A DNA stretch of 64,000 bases, taken from Cupriavidus necator A5-1 (GTDB lineage Bacteria > Pseudomonadota > Gammaproteobacteria > Burkholderiales > Burkholderiaceae). Numbering within the stretch: the first letter of the stretch is position 1; every line of letters begins with the position of its first letter. The notes beneath the pieces were generated by a model that saw nothing but the letters and a program-made list of their open reading frames with translations, did no database searches and was not told the DNA's origin. This document shows positions 8,459-17,700 of this stretch, piece after piece. Both the position numbers and the translations under genes were made by a program. The DNA lies in NCBI RefSeq assembly GCF_000744095.1, contig NZ_JQLI01000008.1:3472001-3536000 (forward strand), read 5' to 3'.

Positions 8459-9058
8459 TCAGTGCTTGTTCTTCAGGCCGGCCAGCGCCGCAAAGGGCGA
8501 GGGCCGCTTTTCTTCCTCAGGCTCAGCCTCGGGCTGCGCCTCGCCGTCCGAGCCGGTCACGAGGCTTTCGTGTACCGTCGGACAGACGTCATGCTTGGGT
8601 GCCACCGGCAGCGCCAGCAGCACTTCATCTTCAATCAGGTCCAGCATCGAGAAACGCTTCGAGCCGGCGATCACGTCGACTTCATCGTCGTCCATCGGCG
8701 CTGCGTCGGCCGCTTCGTCGCTTTCCGCCACCTCGAAACGCGTGGCCGTGTCGATCGACTCGGCATACGGGTCCAGGCAGCGCTGGCATTCCAGCCAGAC
8801 CCGGCCCTGCACGGTCACGTCGAGGAACAGCCGCTGCGCCACCGGGGCGCCGGGCTCGGCCGCCTCTTCGCGCACGAAGCCGGTGGCCGCAAAGGCAAAC
8901 GTCTCATCGGGTGCCGAGGCTGGCGCTTGCGCAGCCGTCTCGGCTAAGATGCGCGGCAAATCCCGCACCGCCACGTTGCCGGCCAGGCTTTCACCCTTCC
9001 GGCAAAACGCGAAGAGATCGAGCGCGCGCAAGTCAACAGGCTGGGTCGGCTGGGTCAT
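8459..9058 (-). CDS. yceD: DUF177/YceD family protein (23S rRNA accumulation factor)
   Basis: 199 residues from the ATG at 9058; a 14-codon upstream extension is open but unsupported. Contains the family's cysteine pair in WLECQRCLDPYAE and the later PVAPKHDVCP. Known members are needed for normal 23S rRNA levels and are nearly always paired with rpmF, as here (117 bp upstream of it). The protein is acidic. Molecular activity is not known. Confidence 0.9.
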   Translation of the reverse strand: MTQPTQPVDLRALDLFAFCRKGESLAGNVAVRDLPRILAETAAQAPASAPDETFAFAATGFVREEAAEPGAPVAQRLFLDVTVQGRVWLECQRCLDPYAESIDTATRFEVAESDEAADAAPMDDDEVDVIAGSKRFSMLDLIEDEVLLALPVAPKHDVCPTVHESLVTGSDGEAQPEAEPEEEKRPSPFAALAGLKNKH

Positions 9059-9173
9059 GTGCGTGGCTCCGGTCGCAATCCAATGACTGGTTCGCCACAA
9101 TCCACGCCTGCGGGACTACGGGCCGCGCACATTGGCGGCACAGCGCCCGGGTGCGGATGCGGCAAAACGCGCG

Positions 9174-9203
9174 ATTATACGACGCAAACCTTTTCGAGGT
9201 CAA
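9174..9203 (-). promoter_or_regulatory. Sigma-70 promoter for yceD-rpmF
   Basis: On the minus strand, TTGACC (9198-9203) and TATAAT (9174-9179) are separated by 18 bp. It reads toward yceD, 115 bp downstream, and lies in the divergent yceD/maf spacer. Confidence 0.7.
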
Positions 9204-9252
9204 AGGTCTTGCTCCATTGGCCACACGTCTTCTTGTTTCGTTTCAATCACTT

Positions 9253-9852
9253 ATGTCTTCAGACTCCCGTCCCAAGCTGATCCTTGGTTCCGGCTCGCCC
9301 TACCGGCGCGAGCTGCTGGCGCGGTTGCGCATTCCGTTCGAAGTGGCCGTGCCCGACATCGACGAAACGCCGCTGGCCGGCGAAGCCCCCGAGGCAACCG
9401 CGCTGCGGCTGTCGCAGCGCAAGGCCGAAGCCATCGCCGTACGCCATCCCGGCGCGCTGGTGATCGGCTCGGACCAGGTGCTGACGCTGGACGGCGAGCA
9501 GATGGGCAAGCCCGGCACCCATGCCATGGCCGTGGCGCAGTTGCGCCGCATGCGCGGGCGCACCGCCACCTTCCACTCGGCGCTGTGCCTGCTGGACGCG
9601 CGCACCGGGGCCGCGCAGCTCGCTGACGTGCAGACCCGCGTCACCATGCGCGAGCTGACCGATGCCGAAATCGAGACTTACCTGCAGCTGGAGCGCCCCT
9701 ATGACGTCGCCGGCAGCGCGAAGTCCGAGGGCCTGGGCATCACGCTGCTCGAACGCGTCGAGTCGGACGATCCCACCGCGCTGGTCGGCCTGCCGCTGAT
9801 CGCACTGACCGGCATGCTGCGCCAGGCCGGTTACCCGCTGCTATCTATATAA
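9253..9852 (+). CDS. yceF: Maf-family m7GTP pyrophosphatase (YceF type)
   Basis: 199-residue nucleotide pyrophosphatase that hydrolyses modified NTPs (m7GTP in the E. coli YceF subfamily). Signature LGSGSPYRRELL at the N-terminus, DETPLAGE, GSDQV, and SAKSEGLGITLLERVESDDPT match the YceF subgroup rather than the dTTPase (YhdE) subgroup. The ATG at 9253 is chosen because the family motif starts nine residues later; upstream codons are unrelated. Divergent from yceD; 16 bp before the next gene. Confidence 0.93.
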   Translation: MSSDSRPKLILGSGSPYRRELLARLRIPFEVAVPDIDETPLAGEAPEATALRLSQRKAEAIAVRHPGALVIGSDQVLTLDGEQMGKPGTHAMAVAQLRRMRGRTATFHSALCLLDARTGAAQLADVQTRVTMRELTDAEIETYLQLERPYDVAGSAKSEGLGITLLERVESDDPTALVGLPLIALTGMLRQAGYPLLSI

Positions 9853-9868
9853 GACGGGCGAGCCAACC

Positions 9869-10600
9869 ATGAGCGGCATCCTCTATCTGATCCCCAATAC
9901 CCTCGGCAAGCGCGACGAAGCCGATCCGCTGGCTGACGTGATCCCGGCCGGCGTGCAGCATATCGCGGCCGGGCTCGACTACCTCGTCGCCGAGAACGCC
10001 AAGACCGCGCGCGCCTTCCTGAAGAAGCTGGCCGAAACCACGCCGCTGGCGCGTCCGATCCAGCAGATCGAGATTCGCGAGCTGAACGTCAACACGCGCG
10101 CCGATGCGCTGGCCGACCTGCTCGCCCCGATCGCAGCCGGGCGCGACGGCGGTCTGCTGTCCGAGGCCGGCGTGCCCGCCGTGGCCGACCCCGGCGCGGA
10201 GCTGGTGCGGCTGGCGCATGGGCGCCGCATCCGCGTGCGCCCGCTGGTCGGGCCCAGCTCGATCCTGCTGGCGGTGATGGGCTCGGGCCTGAACGGCCAG
10301 AGCTTTGCCTTCAACGGCTACCTGCCGGTCGATGCCGGCGAGCGCGCGCAGCGGCTGCGCGAGCTGGAGCAGCGTTCGCGCAAGGCCAGCCAGACGCAGG
10401 TCTTCATTGAAACGCCCTACCGCAACGCGGCGCTGCTCGACGCCATGCGCCAGCACTGCGCGGGGACCACGCTGCTGTCGGTGGCAGTGGACCTGACGCT
10501 GCCGGGCGAGACCATCGTCACGCTGCCGCTGTCGGACTGGCGGCCTGACCGGCTCGAGTTGCACAAGCGACCGGCGATTTTCTCAATGCTGGCGGTGTAG
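9869..10600 (+). CDS. SAM-dependent methyltransferase, tetrapyrrole methylase fold (RsmI paralogue)
   Basis: 243 residues. MSGILYLIPNTLG, LLSEAGVPAVADPGAELVRLAH and VGPSSILLAVMGSGLNGQSFAFNGYLP (quoted in parts) match the TP-methylase fold used by RsmI for ribose methylation of C1402 in 16S rRNA, but the protein is shorter and belongs to the common second copy in Betaproteobacteria. Its substrate is not known to me. Directly behind the maf gene, so probably the same transcript. Confidence 0.85.
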   Translation: MSGILYLIPNTLGKRDEADPLADVIPAGVQHIAAGLDYLVAENAKTARAFLKKLAETTPLARPIQQIEIRELNVNTRADALADLLAPIAAGRDGGLLSEAGVPAVADPGAELVRLAHGRRIRVRPLVGPSSILLAVMGSGLNGQSFAFNGYLPVDAGERAQRLRELEQRSRKASQTQVFIETPYRNAALLDAMRQHCAGTTLLSVAVDLTLPGETIVTLPLSDWRPDRLELHKRPAIFSMLAV

Positions 10601-10604
10601 CAAG

Positions 10605-10635
10605 ACAACGAGGGGGCCGCGAGCCCCCTCGTTGT
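10605..10635. terminator. Hairpin between convergent genes
   Basis: 12-bp perfect stem (ACAACGAGGGGG at 10605-10616, CCCCCTCGTTGT at 10624-10635) with a 7-base loop. It sits between the convergent methylase and peptidase genes. No long T tract, so termination may be partial. Confidence 0.65.
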
Positions 10636-10658
10636 AGACGCCTGACCTGCCGCAAAGC

Positions 10659-11846
10659 TCAGTGCATGCCCTGCATGCGCGTGCTCCACAGCATGGTCTT
10701 CATCGCCGCGGTGCCCACGGCCGCGCCAAATCGCTTGGCGACGCGTTCGGCGATGTTCTCCTTGACCGTGTAGTCGACAATGTCCTCGGCCTTGAGCACG
10801 TCGCGCGCAACGGAATCGGCGGTGCCCAGGCCGTCGGCCAGGCCCAGTTCAATGCTGCGCTCGCCCGACCAGAACAGGCCCGAGAACAGCTCCGGATCGT
10901 TCTTGAGCCGGTCGCCGCGACCTTCCTTCACCACGTCGATGAACTGCTGGTGGATTTCCTTGAGCATCGTCTCGGCATAGGCCTTTTGCCGGGGCACCTG
11001 CGGCGAGAACGGGTCGAGCATGCCCTTGTTGGCGCCCGAGGTGTACAGCCGGCGCTCCACGCCGAGCTTGTCCATCAGCCCGGTAAAGCCGAAGCCGTCC
11101 ATCAGCACCCCGATCGAACCGACGATGCTGGCCTTGTCGACATAGATCTTGTCGGCCGACGCGGCCACGTAATAGCCACCCGAGGCGCAGATCTCCTCCA
11201 CCACCACATAGAACGGCTTGGACGGATAGAGCTCACGCAGCCGGTGGATCTCATCGTTAATGATGCCGGCCTGCACCGGCGAGCCGCCTGGCGAGTTGAT
11301 CTTGAGGATCACCCCGGCCGCGTTGGTGTCGGCGAACGCCGCCTGCAGCGAGGCGTTGATCGATTCGGCGCTGGCCGGCGTGCCCGCGGCGATCTCGCCT
11401 TCGAGCGTGACCATCGCGGTATGGCGGCCGGAAGTGCTGATGCCGTCGCCTTTGAAGTCGAACAGCGCAATAAAGATCAGCGCCAGCAGCGCCAGCCCAA
11501 CCAGGCGGAAGAAGATGCGCCAGCGGCGCGCCGCGCGCTGCTCGCGCAGCGATGCGGTCAGCACCTTTTCGAGCAAATCGCGTTCCCAGCCCGAGCCGCC
11601 CACGGGGCCGCCGGCGGTGTCACCGGCCAGGCGCGCCTTGCGCTCGCCTGCTTCACGCCGCGCGGCGTCGTCGCCGGCGCGCAACTCCTTTTCCAACGGG
11701 TAGTCCGCGTGCGGTGCGGTAACCAGGCGCTCGGATCCCGGCGGCTGCGAATCGCTGCCCGGGGCGCCCTCGCCCGCCGCCTTGCGCTCGTCCGGCTGAC
11801 CCGATTCACCCGATTCGCCAAAAGGCGGTTTCTGTTGTTCTGTCAT
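10659..11846 (-). CDS. sppA: S49-family signal peptide peptidase (SppA/SohB type)
   Basis: 395 residues. A long, charged, low-complexity cytoplasmic tail (about 105 residues) precedes one membrane segment (IFFRLVGLALLALIFIALF), then a single S49 protease domain. The nucleophile Ser is in EEICASGGYYVAASADKIY (part) and the general base Lys in YVDKASIVGSIGVLMDGFG (part). Known family role: degrades cleaved signal peptides in the membrane. Single-domain size fits the short SppA form rather than the tandem E. coli form. Confidence 0.9.
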   Translation of the reverse strand: MTEQQKPPFGESGESGQPDERKAAGEGAPGSDSQPPGSERLVTAPHADYPLEKELRAGDDAARREAGERKARLAGDTAGGPVGGSGWERDLLEKVLTASLREQRAARRWRIFFRLVGLALLALIFIALFDFKGDGISTSGRHTAMVTLEGEIAAGTPASAESINASLQAAFADTNAAGVILKINSPGGSPVQAGIINDEIHRLRELYPSKPFYVVVEEICASGGYYVAASADKIYVDKASIVGSIGVLMDGFGFTGLMDKLGVERRLYTSGANKGMLDPFSPQVPRQKAYAETMLKEIHQQFIDVVKEGRGDRLKNDPELFSGLFWSGERSIELGLADGLGTADSVARDVLKAEDIVDYTVKENIAERVAKRFGAAVGTAAMKTMLWSTRMQGMH

Positions 11847-11897
11847 GCAAATCGCTCGTGGAAAGGCTTGGAAATACGCGGTGGGCCTGGCTGGCCG

Positions 11898-12293
11898 TCA
11901 GTCAGGCATCGTCTGTGCGATCCGGAACGGGGCCTCGGGCACCCAATAGACCTGGCCGTCGCGCTCTTCGATGCGCAGCTTGGCCAGCGACGCGCCGCGG
12001 CAGGGCCCGCCAACGCACTCGCCGCTATCCGGCGCATAGACCGCGCCATGAGTGGCGCACATCAAGTATAGGCCCGAGGCATCGAAGAACCGGCCTTCCT
12101 GCCAGTCCAGCTCCATCGGCACATGCGCGCACTGGTTCAGGTAGCCATGCACGGCGCCGTCGAAGCGCACCACGAAGGCGCCGATCTCGCGGCTCTCCAG
12201 CGCCACCGAAAAGCGCACGCCGAGGCCGCCTTCCTCGAGTTCCCCGGCGGCGCACAGCCGCACCGGCGCCTGGCCGGATGCCGCTTCAGGCAT
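11898..12293 (-). CDS. Rieske [2Fe-2S] protein
   Basis: 131 residues carrying one Rieske cluster site: Cys55-x-His57 (QCAHVPMELD) and Cys79-x-x-His82 (MCATHGAVYAPDSG). No signal peptide or membrane anchor, so a soluble ferredoxin-like Rieske protein. It overlaps the end of the upstream phosphatase gene by 8 bp and is followed by sppA, the common Burkholderiales order. Electron partners unknown. Confidence 0.9.
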   Translation of the reverse strand: MPEAASGQAPVRLCAAGELEEGGLGVRFSVALESREIGAFVVRFDGAVHGYLNQCAHVPMELDWQEGRFFDASGLYLMCATHGAVYAPDSGECVGGPCRGASLAKLRIEERDGQVYWVPEAPFRIAQTMPD

Positions 12294-12945
12294 GGGCCAG
12301 CAGCCAGTCGGTCAGGTCGGCGATCGAGGTGGCGCAGTGCACCGGCGCCATCGCCCGCAGCGAATCGCCGGGATGTGCGCCGTAGCAGACACCAATGCCT
12401 GCCGCGCCGGCATTGGCCGCCATCTGCAGGTCATGGGTGGTGTCGCCGACCATCACCGTGCGCTCCATGTCCTGGCCCAGTTCGCGGGCCAGTTCCTGCA
12501 GCATGGCCGGGTGCGGCTTGGAGAAGGTCTCGTCAGCGCAGCGCGTGGCGTCGAACAGCCGGGTCAGGCCGCTGGTGGCCAGCGCGCGCTGCAGGCCGAC
12601 CCGGGTCTTGCCGGTGGCCACGCCCAGGAAATAGTGCTCGCCGCGCAGGGTCTCGAGCATTTCACGCACGCCATCGAACAGCACCAGGTCGGCGTCACGG
12701 GTCAGGAAGTGGTAGCGGTAGCGTTCGGCCAGGCGGGGGTAGTCGGCCGGGTCGAGCGTTGGCACGGCATATGACAGCGCGTCCTTCAGGCCGAGCCCGA
12801 TGACGTGGCTGGCCGCCCTGTCGTCAGGCACGGGCAGGCCCAGGTCGCGGCTGGCAAGCTGGATGCACTTGGCGATGGTCGGGGTCGAATCCATCAGCGT
12901 CCCGTCCCAGTCGAAAACGATCAGGTCAAACTGTTGCCTGGCCAT
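12286..12945 (-). CDS. gph: HAD-superfamily phosphatase, phosphoglycolate phosphatase type
   Basis: 219 residues. HAD motif I FDWDGTLMDS (Asp12, Asp14), motif II in GVATGKTR and motif IV VMVGDTTHDLQMAANAG are all present, with a helical cap between I and II. Closest to Gph-type phosphatases that clear 2-phosphoglycolate, but substrate range in this group is broad. Lies between rluC (30 bp) and the Rieske gene (8-bp overlap), so the three are one operon. Confidence 0.87.
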   Translation of the reverse strand: MARQQFDLIVFDWDGTLMDSTPTIAKCIQLASRDLGLPVPDDRAASHVIGLGLKDALSYAVPTLDPADYPRLAERYRYHFLTRDADLVLFDGVREMLETLRGEHYFLGVATGKTRVGLQRALATSGLTRLFDATRCADETFSKPHPAMLQELARELGQDMERTVMVGDTTHDLQMAANAGAAGIGVCYGAHPGDSLRAMAPVHCATSIADLTDWLLAHA

Positions 12946-12975
12946 GGTAATCCTTGTGATGTTTCATGCACTACC

Positions 12976-13977
12976 CTACTCCGGGGCGTGCAGATGACGC
13001 AATTGTTGCAGGAATCCGACGCATTCGTCGGGCAGCGGCGCTTCCACGGCCAGTGGCTCGCCCGTGGCCGGATGAATAAAGACCAGCCGGTGGGCGTGCA
13101 GGAACATCCGCTTGATGCCCGGGTTCGCCCCGGAACGCGCGAGCGACTTGTTCAGGGAGAAGTCTCCGTATTTCTCGTCGCCGACGATTGGGAATCCCGA
13201 GTGCGCCAGGTGCACCCGGATCTGGTGGGTGCGGCCGGTCTTCAGTTCCGCTTCAAGCAGCGTGAAGCCCGGGAATGCCTCCACGCGGTTAAAGACCGTG
13301 TGGGAGGCGAGGCCGTCGGCCTGGACGCGCACGCGCCGCTCGCCGTCGGGCGTGCTGTATTTATATAGAGGCAGCTTCACATGCTGGCGCGCGTTCTGGA
13401 ATTCGCCGGCGACACAGGCGTAGTAGCGCTTGTCCATGGCGTTGCCGCGAATCTGTTCGTGCAGGTGGACCAGCGCCGAACGCTTCTTGGCAAGCACCAG
13501 GATGCCGGAGGTCTCGCGGTCGAGCCGGTGCACCAGTTCCAGGAACTTGGCCTGTGGCCGGGCCTGGCGCAACTGCTCGATCACACCGAAAGCAACACCC
13601 GAGCCCCCGTGTACGGCTACGCCCGCAGGCTTGTTGACCACCAGCAGGTGGGTGTCCTCGAACAGCACCGGGAATTCGCTGGCGGGGACATGGGACTTGT
13701 CGGATTGTGCGGATGCCGCCACCCGCATCGGCGGGATGCGCACGACATCGCCCGATTGCAGCCGATAAGTCGCATCGATCCGCCCCTTATTGACGCGAAC
13801 TTCACCCGAACGCAGCACCCGGTAGATATGGCTCTTGGGCACCCCCTTGGCCACCTTCAGCAGGAAGTTGTCGATGCGCTGGCCTTCGGAGCCTTCGTCA
13901 ATCGTGACATACGCCACCTGTGGGCTTGCCGGTGCGGCCTCGGCAACCTTTTCAATTTGATGGCGTAACTCATTCAT
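12976..13977 (-). CDS. rluC: 23S rRNA pseudouridine synthase C
   Basis: About 333 residues. N-terminal S4 RNA-binding domain (GQRIDNFLLKVAKGVPKSHIY, shown in part), then the RluA-family catalytic domain with Asp in VHRLDRETSGILVLAK. Modifies U955, U2504 and U2580 (E. coli numbering) of 23S rRNA. ATG at 13977; an in-frame TTG at 13983 has the better distance to GAGGAAA, so two residues may be added. Divergent from rne across a 0.8-kb spacer, the same pairing as in E. coli. Confidence 0.95.
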   Translation of the reverse strand: MNELRHQIEKVAEAAPASPQVAYVTIDEGSEGQRIDNFLLKVAKGVPKSHIYRVLRSGEVRVNKGRIDATYRLQSGDVVRIPPMRVAASAQSDKSHVPASEFPVLFEDTHLLVVNKPAGVAVHGGSGVAFGVIEQLRQARPQAKFLELVHRLDRETSGILVLAKKRSALVHLHEQIRGNAMDKRYYACVAGEFQNARQHVKLPLYKYSTPDGERRVRVQADGLASHTVFNRVEAFPGFTLLEAELKTGRTHQIRVHLAHSGFPIVGDEKYGDFSLNKSLARSGANPGIKRMFLHAHRLVFIHPATGEPLAVEAPLPDECVGFLQQLRHLHAPE

Positions 13978-14761
13978 TTTCAATATAATTTCCTCGCTGT
14001 CCCGGCCTGGGGCCGGCAGCGCAAGACCTGTGTAAGCGATTTATCGCATTCTACACTTGGGGTCACCGCCAACCCCGCCCGTCTCCCCGGTTCTTTGTCC
14101 CGCTTCGCGTGATCCGCGAGCGCCAGACGGGCAAATGGCAGTAAAAGCAGCACGCACGGTGCCGCCGGCACGCAGGAAGCCGCCCATAGGAGGCTTCGGC
14201 GCGGCAGGCGGTGACGTGGGAACAGAGTGTTCAGGTAAAACAGAATTTAAAGGCGGATGCCCCTGCCGGCATCCGCTTCGGTGAGAGAAGTCCCGCCCGC
14301 ACCGGGAAACGGTGCCGGCCGGCAGGCTTGCCTGCCGCCTGACTGGAAATATTGGCGCCCGGTCGCAGAACTCCAAGAAGTAGTAGGTGCGCCCGCCAGG
14401 AGATGTCAGGCTGCAACGGCGGCTATGCCGAGTCCGAAAAACTTGCTCTTTGACGCGTCTAGGCCTTCCGCGGCCGGCCGCGATGCCGTCGACGCCGGTT
14501 GCGCCGGCGTACCGCATCGCCTCCGGCACGGGAACGCGCCGGATGTCTGCGCAAGAGCAGCCACCGGCGTTCTCTCCTGCCCCGCGGACGTTACCCCGAC
14601 GTCATCGCCTCTCTTTCACCCGCGCCCAGCCGCCCGCATTTCTCGCGAAGCGGCGCTTTCCGGCAATTCTCGCGCCTCGCTCGCTCCCTCGCGTGCTCCA
14701 TGGGATCGCCGCGGACACCGCCCAGACGGTGCCACCCGCGACACTGGAGTGAGGTATTGCG
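13978..14761. other. Long rluC-rne divergent spacer (probable rne leader)
   Basis: 784 bp without a credible gene. Contains several hairpins: GCGGATGCC/GGCATCCGC at 14253-14261 and 14268-14276, and GGCAGG/CCTGCC at 14321-14336. By analogy with enterobacterial rne, whose long 5' leader is cut by RNase E for feedback control, the right-hand half is probably untranslated rne leader. I see no confident promoter for rne. Short open frames here look like chance ones. Confidence 0.55.
14253..14276 (+). other. rne: Stem-loop in presumed rne 5' leader
   Basis: Perfect 9-bp stem with a CCTGCC loop, 485 bp upstream of the rne start codon, preceded by an A/T-rich stretch and not followed by a T tract. 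A candidate leader structure; function inferred only from the known leader-based autoregulation of rne in other bacteria. Confidence 0.4.
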
Positions 14762-17700
14762 ATGAAACGCATGCTGTTCAACGCGACGCAACAGGAGGAA
14801 TTGCGCGTCGCCATCGTCGACGGTCAGAAACTGATCGATATCGACATCGAGACTGCCGGGCGCGAACAGCGCAAGGGCAACATCTACAAGGGTGTCATCA
14901 CCCGCATCGAGCCGTCGCTGGAAGCCTGCTTCGTCAACTACGGCGAAGAGCGCCACGGCTTCCTGCCGTTCAAGGAAGTGGCCCGCGCCTTCTTCAAGGA
15001 AGGCATTGACGTGCGCAACGCGCGCATCCAGGATGCCCTGCATGAAGGCCAGGAACTGATCGTCCAGGTCGAGAAGGAAGAGCGCGGCAACAAGGGCGCG
15101 GCGCTGACCACCTTTATCTCGCTGGCCGGCCGCTACCTGGTGCTGATGCCCAACAACCCGCGCGGCGGCGGCGTGTCGCGCCGCATCGAGGGCGAGGACC
15201 GCCAGGAACTGCGCGAGACCATGGCGCAGCTGACCGTGCCCGATGGCATGAGCATCATCGCCCGTACCGCCGGCATCGGCCGCTCGGCCGAGGAACTGCA
15301 GTGGGACCTGAACTACCTGCTGCAACTGTGGAAGGCCATCGACGGCGCCGCCGGCGACAATAAGGCCCCGCTGCTGATCTACCTGGAATCGAGCCTGGTC
15401 ATCCGCGCCATCCGCGACTACTTCCAGCCGGATATCGGCGAGATCCTGATCGACACCGACGAGATCTACGAACAGGCCCGCGCCTTCATGAGCGTGGTGA
15501 TGCCTGACAACATGAACCGCGTGAAGAAGTACCGGGACGACGTGCCGCTCTTCTCGCGCTTCCAGATCGAACACCAGATCGAGTCGGCCTATTCGCGCAT
15601 GGTGATGCTGCCCTCGGGCGGCGCCATCGTGATCGACCACACCGAGGCGCTGGTCTCCGTGGACGTGAACTCGGCCCGCGCCACCAAGGGCGCCGACATC
15701 GAGGAAACCGCGCTGCGCACCAACCTCGAGGCCGCCGACGAGATCGCCCGCCAGCTGCGCCTGCGCGACCTGGGCGGCCTGATCGTGATCGACTTTATCG
15801 ACATGGAGTCGGGCAAGGCCCAGAAGGACGTGGAAACGCGCCTGAAGGACGCGCTGCGCCACGACCGCGCGCGCGTGCAGATGGGCAAGATCAGCCGCTT
15901 CGGCCTGATGGAGCTGTCGCGCCAGCGCCTGCGCCCGTCGCTGTCGGAGGGCTCGCACATCACTTGCCCGCGCTGCAACGGCACCGGTCATATCCGCGAT
16001 ACCGAATCTTCCGCCCTGCAGGTGCTGCGCATCATTCAGGAAGAGGCGATGAAGGAAAACACCGCCGCCATCCACTGCCAGGTGCCGGTGGAGGTCGCCG
16101 CCTTCCTGCTGAACGAGAAGCGCCAGGAAATCAACCTGATCGAGCTGCGCTTCAAGGTCAATGTGCTGCTGATCCCCAACAAGCACCTGGAAACGCCGCA
16201 CTACAAGCTGGAGCGCCTGCGCCACGACGATCCGCGCCTGGAAGAGAGCACCGCCAGCTACCGCATGGCCGAGGCTGCCGCCAAGGAACTGGAAGCCGAC
16301 ACCAGCTACAGCAGCCGCCGCAAGGAAGAAGCCAAGCCGCGCCAGGAAGCCGCGGTCAAGGGCATCACCCCGGAACAGCCGGCGCCGGTATCGGTGCCGC
16401 GCCCCGAGCGCGCGCCCAAGCCGGAAACCCCGGCCGCCCCGCCCGTGCCGGCCACCCAGCCGGTGGTCAGCGGCGGCTTTATCGCCTGGCTGAAGGGCCT
16501 GTTCGGCGCCCGTCCGGCGACCCCGCCGGTGGTGGAACCCGCCAAGCCGGCGGCAGCCGCAGAAACCCGCGGCGCCGAAGGCCGCCGCGAGCGCGGCCCG
16601 CGTGGCGAAGGCCGTGGCCAGCGTGGTGAGCGCGGCGAACGCGGTGAGCGTGCCGAGCGCGGTGAGCGTGCCGAGCGCGGCGAGCGGACCGAACGTGGTG
16701 AGCGCGGGGAACGTGGCGAGCGCCAGCCCCGCGGCCAGCGCGGCGAGCGCGCGGAACGTGCCGAGCGCCAGGGTGGTGAACGTGGCGAGCAACGCGAGAC
16801 CCGTGGCGAACGCCAGGGCCGCCAGCCGCGCCAGCAAGGTGAAGGCCAGGCCACCCCGGCCGTGGCCCGCTTGGGCGAAGCAGCGCAGGCCGAGCGTGGC
16901 CAGGGCGAACGCGCCGAAGCCCGCCAGGAAGGCCGCCGCGAGCGCAGCCAGGAGCGCCGCGAGCGCCAGCGTGACCGCCAGCGCGAGCGCAGCGACCTGC
17001 GTGAAGCCGAAGCCGGCGAAGCGCCGCAGCCGGAAGCCGTAGCCGCCGCCCAGGCACTGGGCGTGCTGCCGCAGGCCTTCGCGGAAGAGTCGCAGGCCGG
17101 CCGTGCCGAACTGCTGGAAGGCGCCGAGGGCGTGGCCGAGACCGCCGCGGAAGGTGAAGAGCGCCGCCGCCGCAACCGCCGTGGCCGCAACCGCTATCGC
17201 CGCGAACGCGACGAGACGGCGCAAGGTAAGCAAGGCGAAGGCGAAGGCGAAGGCGAAGGCGAGGGCGAAGGCGAATTCGCCCAGGAAGCTGCTGAAGGCG
17301 CCGCCCCGGTGACCGCCGAGGCAGCTCCCCAGGCTGTCCCGCAAGCCGAACCCGCACCGCAAGCTGCGGTGGCCGTCGCTGCCGCCGCCGAAGCCGTCGA
17401 AGCGATCCGCATCGCCGTGCCGGAGGGGGTGACGCCGGCGCCAGCAGCTGAGACTGCACCGGTGGCAGCACCCGCGGCCGAGCAGGCTGCCCCGGTGACC
17501 GCCGCCGCCGTGACGGAAGCCATCGCTGCCGAAGCCGCGGTCGAGCCGGTCGTGAGCGCCGCCGTCGAGACCGCCCCGGCCGTGGCGGAAGTTGCCGAGC
17601 CGGTGGTCACGCCGGCACCGGCAGCCGAGCCCGCCGTGGCATTCGCACCGGCCGCCCCGGTGGTTGCTGCAGCACCGGCCGCTCCAGCCGTGGCCGCCGC

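Noticed and set aside
14057..14284. 75-codon plus-strand frame in the rluC-rne spacer
   Set aside because: Pro/Gly/Arg-rich, crosses a clear hairpin, no RBS; looks like chance in GC-rich DNA.
16618..17275. Repeat array resembling CRISPR
   Set aside because: The repeats are short, contiguous, in frame within rne and without spacers.
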